The position numbers and the translations under genes are program-made. The notes beneath the pieces are model-generated. The model was given only the letters and a program-made list of their open reading frames with translations, was not told the DNA's origin and made no database searches. From Autumnicola tepida (GTDB lineage Bacteria; Bacteroidota; Bacteroidia; Flavobacteriales; Flavobacteriaceae), in the NCBI RefSeq assembly GCF_031846485.1, contig NZ_JAVRHQ010000004.1:1-64000 (forward strand): DNA of 64,000 nt, in the 5' to 3' direction. The first letter of the stretch is position 1. Every line of letters begins with the position of its first letter. Shown piece by piece: positions 17,340-26,217 of the stretch.

Positions 17340-20183
17340 ATGAATAAGTTTATTTACCTATTAGGACTTCTTTTGATATCATCTGTTGTATCAGGACAAG
17401 ACGTTATTTCATCACGAAGTAGGGAAGATTCCATATTTACAATGAAAGTAGGACAACTGGAGAACGGCTTACGATATGTAATAAAACCGGTACAAGGAGA
17501 CCAGAGAAAAGTTCTAATGAGACTCATTGTAATGGCAGGAAGCAATCAGGAAGATAAAGATCAGTATCAAATAGCTCACCTGTTGGAGCATATGGTATAT
17601 AATTCCACAAAAAAATTCCCGTCCTTCAGGAGTAATCCCGGTTTTTTTTCCCAATTGGATATGGAGCCCCGGGATATTCCGGCTTTTGTTGGAGATAATA
17701 GTACCCAGTATCAGTTCAACTATCCCCGGGATGTCCCCCGGGCTTTAGATACCGCTTTATCCCTATACCACGATATTGCTGCCGGAAACGTGCTATTTGA
17801 TCCGGAAGACGTTCAAACTGAACGTAAGGCTCTTTACCAGGAATATCTTTTTTCAAATTCTGAAAAATCCCTGCCAACTTTTAGAAACTGGCAGGCACTA
17901 ACCGATTGTGGGGGGGAGGTTCCATTAGCTGGCGAATTGCGGGAAACAGTAATGAATTCCAGTGAGGAATCATTAAAAAGTTTCTATAGGGATTGGTATC
18001 GGCCGGATTTTATGACTATTATGGTAGTAGGGAATTTAGAGGATGCAGATCTCATCGAAAATAAGATCAAAGCAAAGTTTAAAGATATCAAAATGCCGGA
18101 CCGGCTCCGGCATAAAGAGGATTGTTGGCAGAACTATCTCAACAGCCCAAAACATTTTGTTACTCAAGAAACGGAAGTTTCAGGAAAAGACTTGCTACCG
18201 CAAACCGAATTTAATTTTTACTTCCGAAATAACAGTATTTACTTTGAAGAGTTCTCTGCGCAACAAAATGAGGTGCTATGGGACCTTATTCCTGATATGA
18301 TCAGTAATAGACTGAAACATCAGCAACAAGAATATAATATAGATTATATAACCCGTTTCAACGGGAACTATGAATTACCAGCCGTTAAATTAACGCTATC
18401 TGCTCCCCGAAATGAAGAGAAAGTTATTGAAAAAATTTTTAGCCAACTTGAAGGAATTTCAACATACGGTTTTTCAAAAGAAGAGTGGAATCTTGTAGTT
18501 GATAAAAGAGTAGCAGATATGCGGAGCCGGGATTATTTATCTGCCAATTTATGGTCGGATTTACTATTTAAGGCCATAATATCTGAAAAGCCCTTATCCA
18601 ATTTTAAAAGTAATCATAACCTGGAATTTATTAAGAATCTCGATGTAGCGCAACTTAATAAACTTTTAAAGAAGATAGACTGGCAAACGGATGATATTGC
18701 CATAGTGATTCCCGAGCATAAAGATCAAAGTCAATTTACCCAAAAAAATATTAGGGGATGGATAAATGATGGCGTCGGCCATCCCCTGGAATATCAGCCT
18801 ATAAAGGTTCCGAAACAATTGCTCACAATTAAGGAAAAAGATGAACTTTCTGAAGCTGAAGTCACTGAGAGGAGTTTTGGGGATTTTAATGAAGATGTTA
18901 TTGTATTCGAAAATGGATTAAAAGTTATTCTAAAAGCTTTTGAGCCCATGAGCGGCAGGTATAAAGAGAAAATAATGGTGCATGGGTTTAGTCCAAAGGG
19001 AGCGGAGTGTTTGGAATCGCCGGACTATCAGGCATTATTAGCGCCTTACATTATAAAAAATTCAGGAGTAGGAGGATATGATAAATTTGTTATCAATAAG
19101 CTGCTGGAAGAAACAAGTATACCTTTTGGAGTTTTTGATTACATCAGGCAGTCGGAAACCGGACTAAAAGCTGAGGTTTCTCCTGAAGATATAGAAATAC
19201 TCCTGCAGCTTATCTATCTGTCTTTTACACAACCTCGTTATGATATAGATGCATTTGAGGATTGGAAAATACAGGAGCTAAAAAAATCAATACGCAATAG
19301 CAGTGCTAATAATAATTTTTTGGATTTTATCAATCACAAAGTAGGTCTTGTAGAGATTCCAAAGGGAGAGGAAAGATACCGGCAAAGTTTAAAAGTAGAT
19401 TATGAAGAAGCTTTTAAGGAGTATAAGCGCTTACATTCTAACGCTGAAGATTTTACTTTTATAATAACGGGAAACTTCAAAAAGAATAAAGTGCTGCCAT
19501 TACTTCAGAAATATTTAGGGAATCTCCCAAATTCAAAAGAAACTTATTTTTGTGATAAAATAAAAGGAATAGATACTTCAGGTTTGAAAACGGAAGAGAC
19601 GGTTTTAAGGTTTCAACTTCCGGAGAATGTAGACAATGATTTTATGGAGATCAGGTTTACTACTCCCTTTAATAATGATCCTGTTTTTAAAAAGGAAATA
19701 AAAATGGAATTTCTTAAACAGGCTTTAAATTTAAAATTAAGGGATTTACGTTATAAACAAAATTTGGGAGTTTATTTTTCTGTTGCATCGGGAAGTCTCA
19801 ATTATGATACTAAAAATAAAACAATCCAGATTTACCTTCAGAGTAACAGGCAGGACTTTGATAAAGTTTTTGATGCCTGTAATACTTTTTTTGAAGATTT
19901 AAAAGAAAATCGTTTTTCAGCTGAGTTTTTTAAAACACTTAAAGAATCCGCTTACCTTCCAAAATGGCAGGAGGAATTTAGCAATAGCAATAAATCTGTG
20001 ATGCAACGCCTATATGGTTACTATCGTTTTGATGTTCCTGTAATAGAGGAGGATCACGCAAGACAATTTATCCAGGATTTTAATGACAAAGATTTGGTAA
20101 ACACAGCCATAGAATACCTCAATAATAATTATAAAATGATATTTTTGGGAAGTCCTTCGCAAGAAAAAAAGATCATGAAATAA
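17340..20183 (+). CDS. M16-family (insulinase/pitrilysin-type) zinc peptidase, secreted
   Basis: A 947-residue protein with a signal peptide (residues ~1-20, ending VVSGQ) and the inverted zinc motif HLLEH at residues 80-84. The third ligand is expected in the ERKALYQEY segment ~75 residues later. The length matches a two-half M16 clamshell of four domains, with the second half (from ~500) lacking the zinc site as usual. M16 enzymes degrade peptides small enough to enter their chamber. In the periplasm it would process peptides brought in by the RagA/RagB pair encoded immediately upstream. No lipobox cysteine is seen after the signal, so it is probably soluble. Confidence 0.92.
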   Translation: MNKFIYLLGLLLISSVVSGQDVISSRSREDSIFTMKVGQLENGLRYVIKPVQGDQRKVLMRLIVMAGSNQEDKDQYQIAHLLEHMVYNSTKKFPSFRSNPGFFSQLDMEPRDIPAFVGDNSTQYQFNYPRDVPRALDTALSLYHDIAAGNVLFDPEDVQTERKALYQEYLFSNSEKSLPTFRNWQALTDCGGEVPLAGELRETVMNSSEESLKSFYRDWYRPDFMTIMVVGNLEDADLIENKIKAKFKDIKMPDRLRHKEDCWQNYLNSPKHFVTQETEVSGKDLLPQTEFNFYFRNNSIYFEEFSAQQNEVLWDLIPDMISNRLKHQQQEYNIDYITRFNGNYELPAVKLTLSAPRNEEKVIEKIFSQLEGISTYGFSKEEWNLVVDKRVADMRSRDYLSANLWSDLLFKAIISEKPLSNFKSNHNLEFIKNLDVAQLNKLLKKIDWQTDDIAIVIPEHKDQSQFTQKNIRGWINDGVGHPLEYQPIKVPKQLLTIKEKDELSEAEVTERSFGDFNEDVIVFENGLKVILKAFEPMSGRYKEKIMVHGFSPKGAECLESPDYQALLAPYIIKNSGVGGYDKFVINKLLEETSIPFGVFDYIRQSETGLKAEVSPEDIEILLQLIYLSFTQPRYDIDAFEDWKIQELKKSIRNSSANNNFLDFINHKVGLVEIPKGEERYRQSLKVDYEEAFKEYKRLHSNAEDFTFIITGNFKKNKVLPLLQKYLGNLPNSKETYFCDKIKGIDTSGLKTEETVLRFQLPENVDNDFMEIRFTTPFNNDPVFKKEIKMEFLKQALNLKLRDLRYKQNLGVYFSVASGSLNYDTKNKTIQIYLQSNRQDFDKVFDACNTFFEDLKENRFSAEFFKTLKESAYLPKWQEEFSNSNKSVMQRLYGYYRFDVPVIEEDHARQFIQDFNDKDLVNTAIEYLNNNYKMIFLGSPSQEKKIMK

Positions 20184-20194
20184 AATGTAATAAA

Positions 20195-20222
20195 AGCCCC
20201 GGACTCGTTAGCCTCCGGGGCT
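20195..20222 (-). terminator. Intrinsic terminator between convergent M16 and DUF6520 genes
   Basis: AGCCCCGGA (20195-20203) pairs perfectly with TCCGGGGCT (20214-20222) around a 10-base loop. On the - strand the stem is followed by a T-rich run (TTTTATTACATTTTA), so it best fits termination of the DUF6520 gene, though it may serve both directions. Confidence 0.75.
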
Positions 20223-20238
20223 CATAATAGCACTCATA

Positions 20239-20514
20239 TTATTCATTAAGTATATATGGCGTGTTGGAACCTCCAGATTTTGGTTCCTTTAAATCAGAAT
20301 CGACAAATACTTGGTGAACAGTATTGGGGTCATCGGTAAAAATTACCTGACAATTCTGAGTGGTGGGTGCAGTACAGGTTTCATTCTGTAACTGATAAGG
20401 CATGCCATTCCTTTCTACCCATTCGCCAGACTCCACATTTGCTTTATTGGCAAATGCCAATCCGATTGCCATTACGAATGCCATCACGGGCATTAAAATT
20501 TTAGATTTTTTCAT
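20239..20514 (-). CDS. DUF6520-type small secreted protein
   Basis: A 91-residue exported protein. The start is set at the ATG at 20514 because it begins a clean signal peptide (MKKSKILMPVMAFVMAIGLAFA); a longer frame beginning at 20589 adds an unlikely charged leader. The mature part is short and acidic, with two cysteines eleven residues or fewer apart (ETCTAPTTQNC) that could form a disulfide. DUF6520 proteins are common in Flavobacteria and have no established function. The gene lies 82 bp downstream of a MauE-type redox membrane protein, which could be relevant to that disulfide. Family assignment is from memory of the signal and cysteine pattern. Confidence 0.72.
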   Translation of the reverse strand: MKKSKILMPVMAFVMAIGLAFANKANVESGEWVERNGMPYQLQNETCTAPTTQNCQVIFTDDPNTVHQVFVDSDLKEPKSGGSNTPYILNE

Positions 20515-20596
20515 AATTAAAATATTTAAAATTAAACAATATGCCTGTTCCCGGTTTAGGTTCAGGCGTCCTTCTGTAGTATTGCGCAATACTATT

Positions 20597-21031
20597 TCAT
20601 GTATATTTTGATGTATCTCTTTTTTGCTGGAGAAATATTCCCAATAATCCTAATAGGAGAAAACATATGTTAAAGATGAGATGTTCCTGCCAGGTGAAAT
20701 TGCTGATGATCCCGCCACAGGAACAGGGAATATTTTCACTAAATAATAATATTCCAGATATGTAAACTGTAAACAATAATATGGAACCAAATGCCATATA
20801 CATTCCCAGCCACCGGTAAGCCATACTAATTAGAAATCCGGCTATCGATAATTCAAGTATAGGGATAAACCATGACATAAATCCTGCTATTCTTTTGTTT
20901 CCAAACACAGGGCTGTTCAGTAGATCGTTGTAAAATTTTGGGTGCTCTAATAGTTTGGTTACCGCTGCATAAAAAAATAAGACGATAAATGCATACCTGA
21001 TAAACTCTCTTATGTAGATTTTAGGTTTCAT
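20597..21031 (-). CDS. MauE/DoxX-like redox-associated membrane protein
   Basis: A 144-residue integral membrane protein with about four transmembrane helices (residues ~11-26, 48-70, 75-95, 115-135). A CxC pair sits in a loop (IPCSCGG), as in MauE-type proteins, which help form disulfides in exported partners such as methylamine dehydrogenase. The N-terminal FIRYAFIVLFFYAAVTKLLEHPKF pattern is typical of the DoxX/MauE fold. It is followed in the same direction by the DUF6520 gene, whose product has two cysteines, suggesting a maturation role for that small protein. The link is inferred from proximity. Confidence 0.82.
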   Translation of the reverse strand: MKPKIYIREFIRYAFIVLFFYAAVTKLLEHPKFYNDLLNSPVFGNKRIAGFMSWFIPILELSIAGFLISMAYRWLGMYMAFGSILLFTVYISGILLFSENIPCSCGGIISNFTWQEHLIFNICFLLLGLLGIFLQQKRDTSKYT

Positions 21032-21129
21032 CTGTTATCCTTTAATGGGGTAAAGTTGGAAAAACTTATCTGGTTTTAAAGGATAAAGGTTTGGTTGTAA
21101 GGTATTTATTAAGAGCTATAATTTTTGGC

Positions 21130-22050
21130 TCAATCCAATCTTCTCTGTTTTTTGTAGTAGGAAGGTGCTTTTCCATACCTATCCTTAAATGCTTTTGAGA
21201 AGTGTGTATAATCCTTAAAGCCGTAATTTTTCGCCACTATCTTTAATGGCATCGGGGTCTCACGAATCATATGCAAACTCATTTCAAGTCTCTGGTTAAG
21301 ATGAAACTTAAAAATCGTGGTTTGATAAAGTTCCTTGAATCCCTTTTTGAGTTTAAAGGTATTTAAGCTGAACTTTCGGGCTATTAATGTCAAGGGAGGT
21401 AGAGTCTGGTGAAGGTTATCCAAAATGTATTGATGCACTTTTCTAATGTTTAAGATGTCCGCCTGGTACTGTAATCCCGGGTTAAAAGGAATTCTTTTTT
21501 GATCTTTTCGGGTAGTAGAAATTTCTTCTTTCCTTTCAGCAATTGGTAATCCCCTGAAAAAGAAGTACACTCCCTTGGGGCCTTTTAAGAAATGACAGTA
21601 TCCCCAGCATTCCATAATATTTCCTGTTTTAGGAACAAAGGAAATTATAAGCCTGACGGGAGAAAAGGTGTGTTCGTCTTGAAAATGGATTTTTAGCCGT
21701 TGTTCTACATAAATCCTCGACTCTTTGGTAACAACTTCAGATAAAGGTTTTCCTATTAGCTCTGACTCCCCAATTTGTATAAGATCGGAAAAACGACAGT
21801 TGATCCCGGTGATTATGAAGCTGGAATCTACTACGAATACATAAGGATCTGCAAGGTTCTTTTCACCAAAGGCTCCGGGATGGACAAAAAACTCGCTTAG
21901 TTCCTCTGCTAATAAGTTCATTAATAATCCCACGTTTTCAATTTCATGCATTTGGTCTTCAACTTTAAACCGGTAAGCAAAATTGCCGAGGGCCAGTTGG
22001 AAAATGATTTCCCGAAGTTTGCCTAATTTTCTATGATCGTCATCATTCAT
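21130..22050 (-). CDS. PAS-domain AraC-family transcription regulator
   Basis: A 306-residue regulator. The central part (residues ~70-165) has a PAS-like pattern (YVFVVDSSFIITGINCRFSDLI, then IGKPLSEVV). The C-terminal ~95 residues form the paired AraC HTH: LTLIARKFSLNTFKLKKGFKELYQ and PLKIVAKNYGFKDYTHFSKAFKDRYGKAPSYYK. There is no signal peptide, so it acts in the cytoplasm and probably senses a small ligand or redox state through PAS. It overlaps the upstream STAS-like gene by 4 bp, implying co-translation. It lies between the MauE/DUF6520 genes and the divergent fused acyltransferase and is the best candidate controller of the RagAB-M16 locus. Confidence 0.85.
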   Translation of the reverse strand: MNDDDHRKLGKLREIIFQLALGNFAYRFKVEDQMHEIENVGLLMNLLAEELSEFFVHPGAFGEKNLADPYVFVVDSSFIITGINCRFSDLIQIGESELIGKPLSEVVTKESRIYVEQRLKIHFQDEHTFSPVRLIISFVPKTGNIMECWGYCHFLKGPKGVYFFFRGLPIAERKEEISTTRKDQKRIPFNPGLQYQADILNIRKVHQYILDNLHQTLPPLTLIARKFSLNTFKLKKGFKELYQTTIFKFHLNQRLEMSLHMIRETPMPLKIVAKNYGFKDYTHFSKAFKDRYGKAPSYYKKQRRLD

Positions 22051-22421
22051 TCTACAAAAGCTTTAAGATATTTAAGAGCATCTGCCCTTGAAACAAAAAT
22101 CGCTGTGGGTATCAATGGTCGATCCACGGCAATAAAGAACTGGGTCATATATTCCTTATTCATAGAATCTGTCCAGTAAGCAACGGCCTTGGCTAAAACT
22201 GATCCTTTTAGTGCAAGAAAGCGTCTGGCTCTTAACGTTGGAAGTGTTAGTTGCCTGATATCACAAAGTATGGGAAAAGATACTTCTTTCTGCAATAGCA
22301 GCCGGTCAGAGACTATTTTTTCGGCTACATCTATATCGAATTTTTCAAAGGGTAAGTAGGTGAAATAGAGAATCCCTTCCTCAATATAAAGTTCGGCGTA
22401 TTCATTCCTTATATAATTCAT
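22047..22421 (-). CDS. STAS/SpoIIAA-like small cytoplasmic protein
   Basis: A 124-residue soluble protein whose alternating strand-helix pattern (ELYIEEGILYFTYLP, FPILCDIRQLT, ALKGSVLAKAVAYWTDS, IPTAIFVSRADALKYLKAF) fits the STAS-like fold of short Bacteroidota proteins encoded next to regulators. Its stop overlaps the start of the PAS-AraC gene by 4 bp. A role in modulating that regulator is plausible but not shown. No catalytic motif is visible. The start at 22421 leaves about 200 bp to the divergent gene at 22631, room for promoters in both directions. Confidence 0.6.
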   Translation of the reverse strand: MNYIRNEYAELYIEEGILYFTYLPFEKFDIDVAEKIVSDRLLLQKEVSFPILCDIRQLTLPTLRARRFLALKGSVLAKAVAYWTDSMNKEYMTQFFIAVDRPLIPTAIFVSRADALKYLKAFVE

Positions 22422-22630
22422 GGTACTGGTAATTTTGATCTGTGTAGGGGCAATAAATTTGAATCAATTTAATGACATTTTTAGTTAGAAAGTTGCATTT
22501 AAGGGATTAATATTTGGTGATAAGGGATTTAGTAAAGTTAGCCGGTGGAGATTGTAACAGGAAGATTAAATTATTTCGTAGTTTGAATTACCCTTACCCT
22601 ACAGGCCAAAAATCTCAAAAATTTATTCTT

Positions 22631-25063
22631 ATGGCAAAAATCAAGCACAACAATTTTTTAGACACTGTAGATGAAGTATTCTCCGATGCTACCCGCAAAG
22701 GTATATTGCATCTTAATTCGCAGGACACGAAATTTACCGGCAATACCATTAAAGTAGACGGTAATAAAATGTATCACTTTGGTACCACCGGGTACCTGGG
22801 GCTGGAGCAGGATGAGCGACTTAAGAAAGCTGCAATGGAAGCTGTTGACAGCTATGGAACACAGTTTCCCTTATCCAAAACTTATATTTCCCATCCGCTT
22901 TACCAGGAGCTTGAGGAAAAGCTGCGCACCATGTACGCAAATCCCGTTGTTATCACCAAGAACAGTACTTTAGGGCATATAGCCGTTATTCCTACGGCGG
23001 TGCGGGATGAAGATGCGGTAATCCTTGACCACCAGGTACACTGGAGTGTTCAGAATGCCGTGCAACCGCTTAAGTTGAGGGGCATACCCGTGGAAATGAT
23101 CCGTCACAATAACCTAGACATGCTGGAGGATAAAATAAAGGAACTTCAGGGAAAAGTCTCCAGGATATGGTATATGGCAGACGGGGTATATTCCATGTAT
23201 GGAGATTTTGCTCCGGTTCGGGAACTTATGGACCTAAGTGACAAATATCCGCAGTTGCATTTCTATTTTGATGATGTTCACGGCATGAGCTGGAAAGGGA
23301 AAAACGGTACGGGATATGTCCTCGAAGCTATGGGAGGGAATTTGCCTGAGAATGTATTGTTATTCGGAACATTAAGTAAAACTTTCGGTGCCAGTGGGGC
23401 GGTATTGGCCTGTTCTAATGCCGAGCTTCAACGTAAAATCAAAACGTATGGCGGCCCGCTTACATTTTCGGCACAATTGGAACCGGCCTCTGTTGCCGCG
23501 GCCTGTGCTTCGGCAGATATTCACCTGTCCCAGGAAATCTATATGCTCCAAAACGAGCTTTCCGAGAGGATAGATTATTTTAACCGGCTACTCTCCAATA
23601 CTGATCTTCCCTTGGTTGCCGAAAATCCCTCACCCGTATTTTATATAGGAACAGGTACCCCGGTTACCGGGTACAATTTTGTAAAGCGCATGATGAAAGA
23701 AGGTTTTTTTGTGAACCTGGGATTGTTCCCTGCGGTACCCATTAAAAATACAGGGGTGCGCATTACCATCTGCAGGCACAATCAAAAGGAAGAGATTGAA
23801 AAACTTGTGGAAGCTATGGTTTACCATTATCCCCGGGCGCTTGAAGAAACCGATAGCAGCCCTGAAAGAGTGCGCAGGGCTTTTAGAATGCCGGTATCCC
23901 GGGAAGAGAAAGTGCAGTCTTCTGCGGAAATTTTTGAAATTCAATGCGAAACTAAAATAAGTGCAATTCCTAAAGAGGAATGGGATAGCCTGATGGGAAA
24001 GAATTGTTTTGAATGGAACGGGCAGCTGTTTTTAGAAAAAACACTTACTGCCAATGATATTCCGGAGAATAACTGGTTCTTTTATTATATTCTTATCAAG
24101 GATAAAAACTCCGGTGTCCCGGTGCTGGCCACTTTTTTGAGTTACAGCCTTTGGAAGGATGATATGCTCTCCCCGGTTTCAGTCTCTGAAAAACTGGAGG
24201 AGCAAAGAAAGCGGGAGCCCTATCACATGACTTCTATGGTGCTTAGCATGGGATCATTATTTACGGAAGGGGAGCATCTTTATATTAATAAAACAAATCA
24301 TCGCTGGAAGGAGGCGCTGCTGCTTCTTTTGCAAAAGATAGAAGAACTGGAGCAGGAGCTTAAACCCTCTATGGTGGTCCTGCGGGATTTTGAAGAACAA
24401 ACGAATCTGAATTCTTTATTCCATGAGCAGGGATTTATGAAGGTGAAAATGCCGGAGTCCTGTGTTATGGATAATCTTTCCTGGGATACTATTGAAGAAT
24501 ACAAGGCTTCACTTTCCTCTCGTTCCCGGCGCCATTTTACCAAGGAGGTCGAGCCGTTTGAAAAGAAGTTCGATATCTGTTACATGGAACAGGTGCCACC
24601 GGATGAAGTCAGCCATTTTTACCAGCTATACCAAAATGTAAGAAACAATAACTTCGGATTGAATACTTTCGCTTATCCTTTCAAACTTTTTGCCGAAATG
24701 TCTAAGGATCCGGGTTGGGAGTTTATCGTACTATACCTGAAGCCTGAATACGAAAACAGAGATGAGCCAAAGGCGGTAGGGGTAATGTTTTGTTATAAAA
24801 ATAGTTCCGGGACTTACGTGCCGAGCCTGGTGGGAATGGATTATAAGTATTCCCGGGAATTCCAGGTCTACCGGCAACTACTCTTCCAGACCATTAAACG
24901 GGCCCGCTATCTCCATTTTGAAAAAATAGATTTTGGAATTACGGCTTCTTTTGAAAAACGGAAATTAGGCGCTATCGTTCAGCCTAAAGTTTCCTATGTA
25001 CAAGCCAGGGACAACTTCAAACTAGAGTTGTTGGGAATCATGGAAGCCGGCATTAAAAAATAG
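22631..25063 (+). CDS. PLP-dependent acyl-CoA:amino acid condensing enzyme fused to an N-acyltransferase domain
   Basis: The start is placed at the ATG at 22631, where the conserved domain begins; an alternative GTG at 22514 adds 39 atypical residues. This gives ~810 residues. Residues ~40-400 are an alpha-oxoamine synthase (serine palmitoyltransferase/KBL/BioF type) domain with the PLP lysine K250 in FGTLSKTFGASG and the aspartate/histidine pair FYFDDVHGMSW. Residues ~440-805 resemble a FemAB-like/GNAT N-acyltransferase (SSRSRRHFTKEVE and KIDFGITASFEKRKLGA). The first domain would join an acyl-CoA to an amino acid, and the second could acylate the amine. Such a fusion fits lipid synthesis of the sphingolipid or sulfonolipid type, known in Bacteroidota, or a signal molecule. 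It is followed 54 bp later by rteC. Confidence 0.8.
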   Translation: MAKIKHNNFLDTVDEVFSDATRKGILHLNSQDTKFTGNTIKVDGNKMYHFGTTGYLGLEQDERLKKAAMEAVDSYGTQFPLSKTYISHPLYQELEEKLRTMYANPVVITKNSTLGHIAVIPTAVRDEDAVILDHQVHWSVQNAVQPLKLRGIPVEMIRHNNLDMLEDKIKELQGKVSRIWYMADGVYSMYGDFAPVRELMDLSDKYPQLHFYFDDVHGMSWKGKNGTGYVLEAMGGNLPENVLLFGTLSKTFGASGAVLACSNAELQRKIKTYGGPLTFSAQLEPASVAAACASADIHLSQEIYMLQNELSERIDYFNRLLSNTDLPLVAENPSPVFYIGTGTPVTGYNFVKRMMKEGFFVNLGLFPAVPIKNTGVRITICRHNQKEEIEKLVEAMVYHYPRALEETDSSPERVRRAFRMPVSREEKVQSSAEIFEIQCETKISAIPKEEWDSLMGKNCFEWNGQLFLEKTLTANDIPENNWFFYYILIKDKNSGVPVLATFLSYSLWKDDMLSPVSVSEKLEEQRKREPYHMTSMVLSMGSLFTEGEHLYINKTNHRWKEALLLLLQKIEELEQELKPSMVVLRDFEEQTNLNSLFHEQGFMKVKMPESCVMDNLSWDTIEEYKASLSSRSRRHFTKEVEPFEKKFDICYMEQVPPDEVSHFYQLYQNVRNNNFGLNTFAYPFKLFAEMSKDPGWEFIVLYLKPEYENRDEPKAVGVMFCYKNSSGTYVPSLVGMDYKYSREFQVYRQLLFQTIKRARYLHFEKIDFGITASFEKRKLGAIVQPKVSYVQARDNFKLELLGIMEAGIKK

Positions 25064-25117
25064 TTGCTGCCTGCATTTTCCCTGTTCCCGGAATACATTT
25101 AAGACCCTACGTGTTTG

Positions 25118-25990
25118 ATGGAATTTATGTCAAATTTTAATTGTAGTGTCATGTTTGAAAGTATCATTGAAAACTTCAGGGCTGAAGTGGAAAAGATCAT
25201 GAGGGAAAAAGATCAAAGCTACCTGACTAAAGCCAACCTGGGAATAGAGCTTTGCAACAAAACGCTTTTTGCACTGAAGGAAATAACAGACCGGGAAGAT
25301 TTTGAAAACGTGCCGGCCGAAATCAGTTTCTTTAAAGAAATTAAACCGGTGCCTATGAGCTATCTTATTTACTTTAGCGAAGTCAGGTCCTGTGAAATGC
25401 GTAAACCAAAAGCCGGTGCGGCATACCAGGCCAGGTTTTTTGAAAAGGAAATTCGTAAAATCAATAAGTTCTTTTACCGGAATGTAGATTTTGCCCATTA
25501 TATGGAACAAGGATATGCTTACCTGGACCACCAGATTTTTACCCGGAACTACAATAAAAATTTTCCTTTTACTCCCACGATCAACTATTACCAGTACCCG
25601 GAATTTTCTACTTCGCATGATATGCTTTGGTCAAAGATCAAAGCCATGTATCGCTTCCTGCATTACATAAGGGAGGCAATGCAAAAGATTAGGCCGGAGT
25701 CTTTCGCCTGGCCAACAGAGAAAAGGCATCGTGTACTGGTATGGACGGCTTCTAAAACCGCTCTGGTGGAACTGATCTATGCCCTTTATTGCGACGAGGC
25801 ACTAAACCATGGGAGCGTGGATCTGAAAACCATCACCCAGTCCTTTGAAGATTTTTTCAATATCCGTCTTAAGAATACTTCCAAAACCTATATGGAAATC
25901 AAGGCCCGGAAGGGAAGTAAGACGAAGTATCTTGATGAGCTTGGGATAAAGTTCCAATTAAAGATGGAACGGGAAGACGGGGTGGATTAA
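25118..25990 (+). CDS. rteC: RteC-family regulator of a conjugative transposon
   Basis: A 290-residue RteC-domain protein; in CTnDOT, RteC is the transcription factor that turns on the excision genes after RteB activates it. Supporting features are the N-terminal helical part (EKIMREKDQSYLTKANLGIELCNKTLFALKE), the central FFEKEIRKINKFFYRNVDFAHYMEQG segment, and the C-terminal HTH-like WTASKTALVELIYALYCDEALNHG. The ATG at 25118 is used; a TTG three bases earlier and ATGs at 25130 and 25151 are alternatives. No rteA/rteB two-component genes are adjacent. A degraded copy of its 3' part lies at 29619-29716, beside the excisionase-like HTH gene it may regulate. Confidence 0.88.
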   Translation: MEFMSNFNCSVMFESIIENFRAEVEKIMREKDQSYLTKANLGIELCNKTLFALKEITDREDFENVPAEISFFKEIKPVPMSYLIYFSEVRSCEMRKPKAGAAYQARFFEKEIRKINKFFYRNVDFAHYMEQGYAYLDHQIFTRNYNKNFPFTPTINYYQYPEFSTSHDMLWSKIKAMYRFLHYIREAMQKIRPESFAWPTEKRHRVLVWTASKTALVELIYALYCDEALNHGSVDLKTITQSFEDFFNIRLKNTSKTYMEIKARKGSKTKYLDELGIKFQLKMEREDGVD

Positions 25991-26217
25991 TTTTTTAGTG
26001 GAAGGAATATCAATTAAGTATGTGCTTTTTTAAGGGCTACATGTAATACTCCACCAGAAATAAAAATTCTTATTAATCTTATCTGAAATTCAAAACCATA
26101 CTATAAGTAAGGTTTTCCTTACCTATAATAGTGTTTGTTGATGTATGTTAGCCATAGAGGATATTGTATCCTTAGAAAATTCCAATCTAAATATATTAAC
26201 CTAACTTATTTTAAAAT

